Assembly (NCBI GenBank): GCA_964592155.1
Contig: CAZQDA010000007.1
Span: 1 to 54,886, forward strand
DNA from: Christensenella sp964592155
GTDB lineage: Bacteria; Bacillota; Clostridia; Christensenellales; Christensenellaceae
DNA: 54,886 bases
Direction of reading: 5' to 3'
Within the stretch, counting starts at the first letter, position 1; every line of letters starts with the position of its first letter. Made by a program: the position numbers and the translations under genes. Shown in pieces: positions 31,011-38,933 of the stretch. Below the pieces are notes generated by a model. The model searched no databases and was not told the origin of the DNA. It saw only the letters and a list, made by a program, of their open reading frames with translations.

Positions 31011-31969
31011 TGGACAAATTATTTGCGAAAAACAGGAACAAGGATGAAGCGATGAACTTTTCGACCTTTTATGAAAAGTATGGAGTACTCATCATTTTTA
31101 TTCTGGAAATTTTGATATGCTTTATCATTTCGGACAAATTTTTAACGCCCACAAATATACTGAACATACTGAGGCAGATTGCGATGACGGGTATTCTGGC
31201 CATTGGTATGACGTTTGTTATCATCACCGGCGGAATCGACCTTTCCGTGGGCGCTATTATCGCGATGACAACGGTGTTCACTGCCGCCGCGGTAAGCGCA
31301 AAGCTTCCGTTGCCCATGGCGGTGCTGATCGGGCTTGCTTCGGGCCTTTCCATTGGCATATTAAACGGCGTAGGCGTGGCGTTTGGAAAAATGCCCCCCT
31401 TTATTATGACGCTGGGAACAACCTCGATTGCCAGCGGGATAGCATTCCTTTATTCAAACGGGCTGCCCATTATGATCAAAGGAGATTTTCTGAAAATAGG
31501 AAATGGGATGGTGGGAATCGTTCCCTATGTGGTCATTTATTTTGTGGTCTTGCTGCTTTTGGGGCATGTGGTGCTGCGGCATACTATATTCGGCAGATAC
31601 GTTTATTCCATCGGGAGTAATAAGGAGGCAACGCGGCTTTCCGGCATCAATGTCAAAACGAACACGATGATGGTTTATGTGATCAGCGGCCTGATGGCGG
31701 GTGTTTCGGGTATTATCTATTGCTCACAGTTGGGCATCGGGACACCGATTGCGGGCGATGGATATGAGCTTACGGCTATTTCGGCGGTCATTGTGGGCGG
31801 CGCTTCGGTCATGGGCGGAAAAGGAACTATGTGGGGTACCTTTTTGGGAGCGGCGATTATCGGCGCACTGAATAATATTATGAATCTTACAGGTGTAAAT
31901 CCGTTTTTGCAAACGTTGCTTTCCGGCGTGATCATCATTGTCGCGGTGCTGGCGCGTAAAAACCGCTAG
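31010..31969 (+). CDS. Sugar ABC transporter permease (RbsC type)
   Basis: A 319-residue membrane protein with 8-10 hydrophobic helices, of the monosaccharide permease family. The typical motifs are MTFVIITGGIDLSVGAIIAMT near 65 and GINVKTNTMMVYVISGLMAGVSGIIY near 208, with GDGYELTAISAVIVGGASVMGGKGTMWGTFLGA near 245 as the ATPase-contact region. It is a homodimeric partner of the ATPase above. Its ATG overlaps the upstream TAA (TAATG). Confidence 0.92.
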   Translation: MDKLFAKNRNKDEAMNFSTFYEKYGVLIIFILEILICFIISDKFLTPTNILNILRQIAMTGILAIGMTFVIITGGIDLSVGAIIAMTTVFTAAAVSAKLPLPMAVLIGLASGLSIGILNGVGVAFGKMPPFIMTLGTTSIASGIAFLYSNGLPIMIKGDFLKIGNGMVGIVPYVVIYFVVLLLLGHVVLRHTIFGRYVYSIGSNKEATRLSGINVKTNTMMVYVISGLMAGVSGIIYCSQLGIGTPIAGDGYELTAISAVIVGGASVMGGKGTMWGTFLGAAIIGALNNIMNLTGVNPFLQTLLSGVIIIVAVLARKNR

Positions 31970-31978
31970 GAGAGGAGT

Positions 31979-33253
31979 ATGAGTGAAATGAAAGAAATTA
32001 GAGCGTTATTGGAAAAAAATAAAGAACAATACCTGAACGTGCTCAAGCGTATTATGGCTCAGGACAGTACAAACAGCGAGCATGGAATCCATGGAAATGA
32101 GGCAAATGCGCAAAAAGTGGTGTCGCAGGAGCTCAAAAGCCTTGGCATGACGGTAGATGAGTTTGAACCGGACAACACAGAGCTTGAAAAATGGCCGGAA
32201 ATCAATCGGGGGCATGATTATGAAAACAGGCCGAATGTGGTTGGGACACTGCACGGAAGCGGCGGGGGCAAATCCCTGATATTGAATGGACATATTGACA
32301 CCATGCCTTTTACAAATCTTGACGAATGGGTCACGCATCCACTCGAGCCGATGGAAAAGGACGGCCTGCTTTACGGGCGGGGCGCATGCGATATGAAAGG
32401 CGGGCTTGCTGCTGCTCTTTGCGCGTTGCAACTTTTACAGGAGGCAGGAAAAGAGCTCAAAGGAGATGTGATTTTCGAGTCGGTGGTGGACGAAGAAGGC
32501 GGTGGCAATGGAACGGTTGCCTGCATTGCCAAGGGATATAAGGCTGACGCGGCAATCGTCATGGAACCCACGGAGCTGCAAATTATGCCTGCACATATGG
32601 GATGGCTGTTTTACAAGATGAAGGTTGAGGGAAAGGCGTTGCATTCCGCCATGAAGTGGAAGGGCGTCAATGCAATCGAAAAAATGATGAAATTCATGAC
32701 GGCTTTGCAGGAACTGGAACGCAAGTGGTGCATGGAAAAGCGCAGCGCTTTGCTGCCGCCTCCCACGATCAATTTTGGTGTGATCAGCGGAGGAATCGCG
32801 GGATCGGTAGTGGCGGACGAATGTGTTTTGGATTTTGGGCTGCACTATCTGCCGGCGGACGGCGGCGCAGACGGACTGGGCAAGGATGTGGAAAAAGAAG
32901 TTTTCGAAGCGCTTGATTATGCGGCGGCGGGGGATGCGTGGCTGAGCAAGCATCCTTATGAAATAAAGCTTTATCAAAATGGCAGCGGATACGAGCTTGC
33001 GCAGGATCATCCAATGGTAAAAATCCTCGCTCAAAGCCATGAAGCAATATTGAGTGAAAGGCCAATTGTGCGAGGCTGTGAATATGGAAGCGACGCGCGG
33101 CTTTTGACCAATTATGGAAAAACGCCTTCCGTAATTTATGGACCGGGATGCATTCAGCAGGCACATGCGGTCAATGAGTTTATAAAAATCGATGAATATC
33201 TGAAAGCTGTTGAGGTATACGCGCAGACAATCCTTGCATGGTGCAATCAGTAA
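31979..33253 (+). CDS. M20 family amidohydrolase/deacylase (ArgE/DapE-like)
   Basis: A 424-residue metallopeptidase-fold enzyme. The zinc ligands and catalytic acids are visible: His in NGHIDTMP near 104, Asp in GACDMKGG near 136, the catalytic Glu pair in VVDEEGGGN near 169, EPTEL near 196, and His in IQQAHAVNE near 400. The dimerisation domain lies between about 205 and 320. Members remove acyl groups from N-acyl amino acids or hydrolyse small amides. Its place between a sugar permease and a sugar kinase suggests it deacylates or cleaves an amide of the imported compound before phosphorylation (inference). AGGAG precedes the ATG and the gap to the permease is 9 bp. Confidence 0.88.
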   Translation: MSEMKEIRALLEKNKEQYLNVLKRIMAQDSTNSEHGIHGNEANAQKVVSQELKSLGMTVDEFEPDNTELEKWPEINRGHDYENRPNVVGTLHGSGGGKSLILNGHIDTMPFTNLDEWVTHPLEPMEKDGLLYGRGACDMKGGLAAALCALQLLQEAGKELKGDVIFESVVDEEGGGNGTVACIAKGYKADAAIVMEPTELQIMPAHMGWLFYKMKVEGKALHSAMKWKGVNAIEKMMKFMTALQELERKWCMEKRSALLPPPTINFGVISGGIAGSVVADECVLDFGLHYLPADGGADGLGKDVEKEVFEALDYAAAGDAWLSKHPYEIKLYQNGSGYELAQDHPMVKILAQSHEAILSERPIVRGCEYGSDARLLTNYGKTPSVIYGPGCIQQAHAVNEFIKIDEYLKAVEVYAQTILAWCNQ

Positions 33254-33276
33254 TGAGCGGAAACGGAGAGAGACGG

Positions 33277-34227
33277 GTGAAGAAAAAAATTGTTGTATTC
33301 GGCAGTTATGTGGCGGATTTGACAGGAACGGCGAATCATCTGCCTTGCGCGGGAGAGACTGTGTTTGGCGAAGTATTTTGCACGGGAGCGGGCGGCAAGG
33401 GAAGTAATCAGATGGTCGCCGCGCACCGCGCAGATGCGGACGTGTTGATGATTACCAAAATAGGGCGGGATACATTTGGCGAGATGGCGCTCGATTTTTA
33501 CAATCAAGAAGGAATCTCAACGGAATGCGTGCTGTCAGATGAGGAAAAAACGACAGGAATCGCGTTGATTTGCGTGGACGCGGTTACAGGCCAGAACCAG
33601 ATTCTGGTCGTGCCCGGGGCTTGCGCCGGATTTGAAGCAAAAGATATTGAAACGGTATCGTCCCGCATTCAAAAAGCGGATATCCTTCTCGTTCAGTTTG
33701 AAGTCAATATGGATGCGCTGCGGCAGGTGATCGATCTTGCAAAAGAGGCGGGTGTTACAATCATATTAAATCCTGCCCCTGCGCGGGAAAATGTGGAAGA
33801 TATTCTTCGGCAGGTGGATGTGGTTACGCCGAATGAGGTGGAAGCCGAGGCGCTGACCGGCATCAAGGTCGCAGATGAGGAAAGCGCAAAACAGGCTGCA
33901 GACGTCCTGCATGCTTATGGAATTACCACGGTTGTGATCACAATGGGTTCCCGCGGCGTATTTGTCAGTACGGGGGGCAAATCCAGTTTGATATCGGCTT
34001 TTGTGGTCAAAATAGTTGACACCACAGGCGCGGGCGATGCCTTTAATGGGGCGTTTGCGGCATCGCTGGCGGAAGGAGCTGATGTTTTCGCGGCGGCGGG
34101 CTTTGCCAATGCGGCGGCGTCGCTTTGCGTGCAGGCGTTTGGCACGGCCCCGTCCATGCCACAGAGGAAGGAAATCGAAAAACGGATGTATGAAATGCAG
34201 AATTCTCCTATGGTCTGCAAAAAATAA
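33277..34227 (+). CDS. Ribokinase-family (PfkB) sugar kinase
   Basis: A 316-residue PfkB carbohydrate kinase resembling ribokinase. It has the N-terminal KIVVFGSYVADL, the substrate motif GAGGKGSNQMVAA near 47-59, NPAPARE near 172, the NE-type VVTPNEVEAEAL near 184, and the ATP/catalytic motif DTTGAGDAFNGAFAA near 248-262 with the catalytic Asp. I chose GTG 33277, preceded by GGAGAG. ATG 33253, which overlaps the M20 stop, is a possible alternative with no ribosome site. It ends the operon. The substrate could be ribose or another furanose derivative produced by the M20 enzyme. Confidence 0.9.
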   Translation: MKKKIVVFGSYVADLTGTANHLPCAGETVFGEVFCTGAGGKGSNQMVAAHRADADVLMITKIGRDTFGEMALDFYNQEGISTECVLSDEEKTTGIALICVDAVTGQNQILVVPGACAGFEAKDIETVSSRIQKADILLVQFEVNMDALRQVIDLAKEAGVTIILNPAPARENVEDILRQVDVVTPNEVEAEALTGIKVADEESAKQAADVLHAYGITTVVITMGSRGVFVSTGGKSSLISAFVVKIVDTTGAGDAFNGAFAASLAEGADVFAAAGFANAAASLCVQAFGTAPSMPQRKEIEKRMYEMQNSPMVCKK

Positions 34228-34267
34228 GGGCATAGGGCAGCGGCGCTCGCCGCTTCTCATAAGCTCA

Positions 34268-34302
34268 AAATAAAGAGCGCCATTTTGGCGCTCTTTATTT
34301 TT
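34268..34302 (+). terminator. Terminator of the sugar operon
   Basis: A 15-bp perfect stem (AAATAAAGAGCGCCA / GGCGCTCTTTATTT region) with a short TTT loop and a T run. Confidence 0.9.
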
Positions 34303-34338
34303 GGGGAAACGCGCGAATAAATCTTTCCGAACATAAAA

Positions 34339-34380
34339 CCCCCTGCCGCATTTTGATCTTTACGGCAAGGGGCTTTTTTT
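34339..34380. terminator. Second terminator, serving the minus-strand methyltransferase gene
   Basis: CCCCTGCCG and CGGCAAGGGG arms (one bulge) around a 14-nt loop with A and T runs at the ends. It is usable on both strands. Confidence 0.75.
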
Positions 34381-34399
34381 GCAGAAATTGTTTTGCGGC

Positions 34400-35878
34400 C
34401 TACCCCCTGCGCTTGCGCAGGACATAGACAGCGGGATAAAGCCCGCCCGCGTCAAAGGTCGCACGCTTTAAGATGTCAAACCGGCCGCCCTCCCTGATGA
34501 GTCGTTCGGTCAGGGTTTTTTCGTGGGTGTATAATACAGCCAAACCCTCGTCTGTCAGGATTTCAGGCAAAATAGCAAAATAAGATTTATAAAGCCGTTC
34601 ATTCTTGGAATGATTTCCCACACGCAGTCCAAACGGCATATTGGAAATAATTTCATCATACTTTTTTGCGGTAAACTTCAGGCAGTCAATGTAATGAAAC
34701 TGGGGATGCACATGCGCAAACCGGCTGTTTTCCTTTGCGGCCTCGATTGCAGTCATATTAATGTCCGCGCCGGTCAGCGAATGGTGCGGGTAAAAGCCGC
34801 GCTCATAAAGCATGGTTCCGCTGCCGCAGAAATTATCGAGTACGCGCGCATCCGGATTGAAATATTCGCTGGCATATGCGCATACGCTTGCCGCAACACC
34901 GGGATTGACGCTCGCGGAAATTGCCTTTTTGCGGTATGCAAAGCGATCGTCGGTCAACGGGTTCAAAAACACCTGGGCCTCGTCTCCATCCAGCTCAATC
35001 ATGATCTCGATGGAATAGGAGGATGGTGAATTCACAAGCTCGCTCATAGCGGCCACGCACTTTTTGATGATATCGAGCCGGACCTCGTGGGAGACGCTGC
35101 GTACCTCCAGACGGTATCCACTGGTGCCGCCCGTGCGCTGCAAAATGGCGCGCTCGCGCTGGGCGAGAAACTCAGGCAAATTGGCAATGGATGAAGAGCC
35201 AAAATAGAGGTATGCGCCGGTATGGGCGCGCAGCTGATAGATGTCATAAAAATTGGTCAGTCCGGAGACTGCAATATATTTTCCGAATTTCTTCGGGCTG
35301 AGGCCCGCGTCTTTGCACTGGGCATAAGTTACATTCAGGTTGGGGGAGGCGAGCGCAATGATATCGGTCGGAAGAATGCGTACCCGCGCCTTTTTGCGGA
35401 TGATAAAGCCGGAAAGGGCTTTGTCGAGAGCCGCTTTTTCCTCTTCGCGATGTTTTTCGAGATCGCTGCGCAACTGGTAGGAATCCAAAAACCGTTTTGC
35501 ACGGTCTGTTTTTGCGCGCCCGATGGCGAGAAGATAGGAGGGCAGCGCAAACATGGTCTGCTCGTGCATAATCGCATCAATGAGCTCATCCAGATATTCG
35601 CTTGCGCATGTATTGCCAATGATTTGCGCGGCATGCATACGCATTTTGGGATCGCCCGTGCGCAAAATTTTGAGGATGCCATCCACATTGGCGCGCACAA
35701 AATCCACGGCGCGCGCGTCGGCGTCCGCGATTACACGAAGCGCGGCCCGTGCGTTTGCGCCTTTCGTCTGATTAAATACAGTTTGGAGCTTTCCGTCCCT
35801 GATAATTTCAGAAAGACCTTCTTTGCGTTCTTCCGAAGCAAGTTCGTGATAGTTTTCTACAAAATTTTGAATATTCAT
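34400..35878 (-). CDS. RNA/DNA methyltransferase-like protein with helical-repeat N-terminus
   Basis: A 492-residue protein. Residues 1-130 are helical and repeat-like (RAALRVIADADARAVDFVRANVDGILKILRTGDPKMRMHAAQIIG), resembling HEAT-type repeats. A middle region (about 150-310) may be a ferredoxin-like/THUMP-type domain. The C-terminal part is a class I methyltransferase of the UPF0020/RlmL-like group: motif I DNFCGSGTMLYE near 340, acidic GADIN near 362, and the catalytic-type motif SNMPFG near 408 in place of NPPYG. It most likely methylates a guanine N2 in RNA, but the unusual N-terminus and the NMPF variant leave the target open. The start overlaps the murG stop by 4 bp (ATGA), so it is translationally coupled. 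Confidence 0.78.
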   Translation of the reverse strand: MNIQNFVENYHELASEERKEGLSEIIRDGKLQTVFNQTKGANARAALRVIADADARAVDFVRANVDGILKILRTGDPKMRMHAAQIIGNTCASEYLDELIDAIMHEQTMFALPSYLLAIGRAKTDRAKRFLDSYQLRSDLEKHREEEKAALDKALSGFIIRKKARVRILPTDIIALASPNLNVTYAQCKDAGLSPKKFGKYIAVSGLTNFYDIYQLRAHTGAYLYFGSSSIANLPEFLAQRERAILQRTGGTSGYRLEVRSVSHEVRLDIIKKCVAAMSELVNSPSSYSIEIMIELDGDEAQVFLNPLTDDRFAYRKKAISASVNPGVAASVCAYASEYFNPDARVLDNFCGSGTMLYERGFYPHHSLTGADINMTAIEAAKENSRFAHVHPQFHYIDCLKFTAKKYDEIISNMPFGLRVGNHSKNERLYKSYFAILPEILTDEGLAVLYTHEKTLTERLIREGGRFDILKRATFDAGGLYPAVYVLRKRRG

Positions 35879-36936
35879 TGTACTCCGATACTCTCTAAAA
35901 TAATGTTGAGGACATTGCTTGTGCCGTCGGCCTCGTTGCTCTGCTCCATATTGCGTATAAGCTCTTCGCGGCAGGCCTGAAGCTTGTCGAGATGCTCCAT
36001 TAGCGTCTGTGCGTTGAGCGCATCCTGATCGAGCACACAGGCATATCCCCGCTTTTCGAAATAATTCGCGTTCAGAATTTGATCGCCGCGGCTCGCGGAA
36101 AGCGGCAGGGGAACCAGCAAAGCCGGAAGCTTTAGCGCCAGAAATTCGAATACCGCATTTGCGCCGGAGCGCGAGAGCGCAAGATCGGCAGCGGCAAAAA
36201 CATCGTTAAGCCCATCCTCGATATATTCAAACTGGCGGTAGTGCTCTGTGCCCTCAAGCGCGGAATTCAATTTTCCTTTCCCGCGCAAATGGACGATGTC
36301 ATATTGCGTTGTTAATTCGTCGATGGCGGCATCCACCGCGTCATTGATGGCTTGAGCGCCCAACGATCCTCCCATTATTAATAACACGGGGCGGCCCGAG
36401 CTAAACCCGAGTTTGGAAAGCCCTCTGGCTTTCTGCCCTGTCAAGAGGTCTTTGCGCACAGGAGAGCCGGTCAGGATTCCTTTTCCGTCATGTGCCGCGG
36501 GAGTGTCAAAGGACAGGCAGATTTTCTGCGCTTTTTTGGTGCACAGCCTGTTCGCGAGGCCCGGCGTAAAATCGCTCTCGTGAAGGATTACCGGAATATG
36601 GAGCTTTGCCGCCGCCCATGCCACAGGCACGGAAACAAAACCGCCTTTTGCAAACACAAGGTCGGGACGGAGCTCCTTTAATATTTTTTTTGCCTCTCGA
36701 TAGCCTTTGAATATTTTAAAAACGTCGCTTATATTTTTTGCGCTTGCGTAGCGGCGGAGTTTTCCGGCGCTGATCACATGGTAGGGGATATCGTGAACCA
36801 GGGTTCGCTCGATTCCGTCCGCCGTACCGATATAGTGCACCTGCAGCCCGTGCTCCAAAAGCCCCGGAACAAGCGCGAGGTTGGGCGTCACGTGTCCGGC
36901 TGATCCGCCACCCGTCAAAACGATTTTTTTACTCAT
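35875..36936 (-). CDS. murG: UDP-N-acetylglucosamine--N-acetylmuramyl-(pentapeptide) pyrophosphoryl-undecaprenol N-acetylglucosamine transferase
   Basis: It converts lipid I to lipid II on the cytoplasmic membrane face in peptidoglycan synthesis. At 353 residues it has the usual length. The N-terminal glycine motif is TGGGSAGHVTPNLAL (about 7-21), FAKGGFVSVPVAWAA is near 98, the GGSLGAQAIND loop near 190, and SRSGANAVFEFLALKLPALLVPLPLS near 265 forms the UDP-GlcNAc site. I chose ATG 36936, preceded by AGGTGG; the longer frame to 37044 has no ribosome site. It lies apart from any division and cell-wall cluster, paired only with the methyltransferase-like gene downstream. Confidence 0.93.
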   Translation of the reverse strand: MSKKIVLTGGGSAGHVTPNLALVPGLLEHGLQVHYIGTADGIERTLVHDIPYHVISAGKLRRYASAKNISDVFKIFKGYREAKKILKELRPDLVFAKGGFVSVPVAWAAAKLHIPVILHESDFTPGLANRLCTKKAQKICLSFDTPAAHDGKGILTGSPVRKDLLTGQKARGLSKLGFSSGRPVLLIMGGSLGAQAINDAVDAAIDELTTQYDIVHLRGKGKLNSALEGTEHYRQFEYIEDGLNDVFAAADLALSRSGANAVFEFLALKLPALLVPLPLSASRGDQILNANYFEKRGYACVLDQDALNAQTLMEHLDKLQACREELIRNMEQSNEADGTSNVLNIILESIGVQ

Positions 36937-37080
36937 AAATACCACCTGAATCTGATTTTGTCGACTGGGGAAATGATGCGTGGTTATCATCATTTTCCCA
37001 AACAAACCATTACTTATCATAGCACAAGCGGCACTTTGCCGCAACTGGAAAGATCAGAGAGAAAAACAGAAAGAAAATCT

Positions 37081-37111
37081 TTGAGTAAGCAACGGCGAAA
37101 TGGTGTATAAT
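37081..37111 (+). promoter_or_regulatory. Promoter of the BFD-like gene
   Basis: TTGAGT (37081-37086), 19-bp spacer, perfect TATAAT (37106-37111). Confidence 0.55.
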
Positions 37112-37144
37112 AAGTACAACAAATGTTGCAGGGAGGAATCAGGT

Positions 37145-37351
37145 ATGGTAACGGAAAATAAAGTAATTTGTAATTGCAAGCAGGTGACGCTTGCGGATAT
37201 CGAAAAAGCGTTGAGGGAATCCAAGCAAATGTCGGATGTGCGACAGGCGTTTGAAAGTGTGCAGCAGGTCACAAACTGCTCTACCGGATGCGGAAAGTGC
37301 CACGATAATATTATGGACGTTATTTCAGACATGATGTATGAAATCGTCTGA
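37145..37351 (+). CDS. BFD-like [2Fe-2S]-binding protein
   Basis: A 68-residue protein with four cysteines in the BFD pattern: ICNCKQVT (CxC, about 8-15) and CSTGCGKC (about 44-51, CxxxxCxxC-like). Such small domains bind one [2Fe-2S] cluster and occur as bacterioferritin-associated ferredoxin or fused to nitrite reductases and NifU-like proteins; as a stand-alone protein it may be an electron carrier or iron sensor. ATG 37145 follows GGGAGG by 8 nt; an ATG 15 codons upstream overlaps the promoter region and is rejected. It appears monocistronic. The 145 bp after it are GC-rich with imperfect GGCGCG/CGCGCC and AGGCCT repeats that might terminate it, though I could not resolve a clean hairpin. 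Confidence 0.83.
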   Translation: MVTENKVICNCKQVTLADIEKALRESKQMSDVRQAFESVQQVTNCSTGCGKCHDNIMDVISDMMYEIV

Positions 37352-37497
37352 GTTAGGAAAAGCGAAAAAAATGGCAAGCAGGCCTTCGGCGCGGCGGCAA
37401 ACGCGCAGGAGGCCTTTCTCGCGCCTCACAGCGGGGCGCTGCAAAACGGCGCTGTAAAATGGATTTTGTTTGTAAGAAAGGTTTAATGTTTAAAGAA

Positions 37498-37526
37498 TTG
37501 ATAATGATTTTTGTTTATGCTATATT
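37498..37526 (+). promoter_or_regulatory. Promoter of the glycolipid glycosyltransferase gene
   Basis: TTGATA (37498-37503), 17-bp spacer, TATATT (37521-37526). Confidence 0.75.
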
Positions 37527-37564
37527 AATTAAAATGTGTGAAAACAGGAAAGGGAAGGGCTTAT

Positions 37565-38677
37565 ATGAAGGTACTTGTTTTAAGCATGACCGTCGGGCAG
37601 GGGCATAATTCCACAAGCAAAGCCCTGCGCGAAGCGCTCGTCAAACGGGGGCATACCTGTGACATTCTGGATACCTACAAATTTTTGAATAAAGCGGTGG
37701 GCCTGGGGTTTGACAAAGGCTATACGGCAATGGGGCGGTTTGTGCCGAAGCTCAATGAAAATATATATAAGGCCGCAGAAAAAGCAAACGGGCGGGCAGA
37801 TATGAAGCTTTATTTTCCGTGGGCGTTTGCAAACCTTGCCAAAAACAAGCTGCAGCGTTATATTGACGAGGCAAAGCCGGATGTGATCGTGTGTTCGATT
37901 GTGATGACGGCGATGCTCATAACGGCGCTCAAAGAAGCGGGAACATTCGATGCGAAAATCAAAAGCATCGGTATTGTTACGGATTATGCGCTGCATCCGT
38001 TCTGGGAATATACGGCGATGGATTATTTTGTTGCGGCGAACGAGCTTATGATTCCTGAATTTACGCGCCGCGGGATTCCGGAAAATAAAATTCTTGCGAC
38101 GGGGATACCGATCGCGCCTAAGTTTACGCATTCCATGGGTAAAAGCGAAGCGAGGGAAAAGCTGGGTCTTGACAAAGATGCTTTCACGGTGCTGCTTGCG
38201 TCCGGCGGTATGGGCTTTGCGGGCATGACGCCGGCGATGGAAGAGCTTGACCATTTGGAGAATATCCAGCTCGTTGCCGTATGCGGTTCCAATTCGAGAC
38301 TCAAAAACAAGCTGAAAGCAGTGGAGTTTCATAATCCGGTGCATGTGCTTGGATTTGTGAAAAATATGGAAGAATATATGGACGCGGCGGATGTGGTGGT
38401 GACCAAGCCGGGAGGCTTATCCACCTCGGAGGCGATTGGCAAGTGCAAGCCGATGGTGCTGACAAGGCCCATGCCCGGCGTGGAAAACATGAATCTGGCA
38501 TTTTTGCTGAATAATTCGCTTGCAGTACATTCCAACCAATATCAATCGGTGGGCAATGTGCTCTCACAGCTGCGTCTGAATGACTTAAAGATAAGGGAAA
38601 TGGAGCACGCCCAGAAAAAATGGGGTAAAAAGTACAGCGCCAGAACCCTTGCGGAGTTTATAGAAAAGCTTGTATAG
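37565..38677 (+). CDS. Diacylglycerol glucosyltransferase-like GT28 enzyme (UgtP/MGDG-synthase type)
   Basis: A 370-residue GT-B glycosyltransferase. The N-terminal signature VLSMTVGQGHNSTSKALREAL (about 3-23) is the MGDG synthase domain. The C-terminal donor site includes LASGGMGFAGM near 218, VLGFVKNMEEYMDAADVVVTKPGGLSTSEAI near 262-292, and RPMPGVENMN. Such proteins add glucose or galactose to diacylglycerol to make membrane glycolipids and lipoteichoic acid anchors on the inner membrane face. ATG 37565 is preceded by AAGGG; a GTG at 37538 is less likely. It is monocistronic with a strong promoter and terminator. Sugar donor and processivity cannot be told from sequence. Confidence 0.88.
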   Translation: MKVLVLSMTVGQGHNSTSKALREALVKRGHTCDILDTYKFLNKAVGLGFDKGYTAMGRFVPKLNENIYKAAEKANGRADMKLYFPWAFANLAKNKLQRYIDEAKPDVIVCSIVMTAMLITALKEAGTFDAKIKSIGIVTDYALHPFWEYTAMDYFVAANELMIPEFTRRGIPENKILATGIPIAPKFTHSMGKSEAREKLGLDKDAFTVLLASGGMGFAGMTPAMEELDHLENIQLVAVCGSNSRLKNKLKAVEFHNPVHVLGFVKNMEEYMDAADVVVTKPGGLSTSEAIGKCKPMVLTRPMPGVENMNLAFLLNNSLAVHSNQYQSVGNVLSQLRLNDLKIREMEHAQKKWGKKYSARTLAEFIEKLV

Positions 38678-38692
38678 ATAGATCAGCAAAGA

Positions 38693-38726
38693 GACCTTTT
38701 GCCTTAAAAAGGGCGGGAGGTTTTTT
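38693..38726 (+). terminator. Terminator of the glycosyltransferase gene
   Basis: A 12-bp stem from ACCTTTTGCCTT to AGGGCGGGAGGT (several G-U pairs), followed by six T. Confidence 0.75.
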
Positions 38727-38887
38727 GTTGCCCAATTTTTCGTTATGACAGAAATTTCACTGAATGCAGGTTATGCAAAACTTGCAATAAATTGCTTGCC
38801 TATGCAATTGATGCCAAGAATTTGTAAAGGGCCGTTTGAAAAATTGTTATAAAAATTGATTCAGTGACCTTATTTGTCAGGTTCGCA

Positions 38888-38896
38888 TGCTATACT
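38888..38896 (+). promoter_or_regulatory. Extended -10 promoter of the radical SAM operon
   Basis: TGC-TATACT (38888-38896) is an extended -10. No well-spaced -35 is visible. The preceding 160 bp are A/T-rich with no other feature I recognise. Confidence 0.5.
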
Positions 38897-38933
38897 TTTT
38901 ATACCATAAAATATTATTCAGGCAGGAGTGCGC

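Noticed and set aside
37352..37497. GC-rich repeats after the BFD-like gene as a small RNA or terminator
   Set aside because: The AGGCCT and GGCGCG/CGCGCC repeats are imperfect and far apart and lack a T run, so no confident feature can be called.
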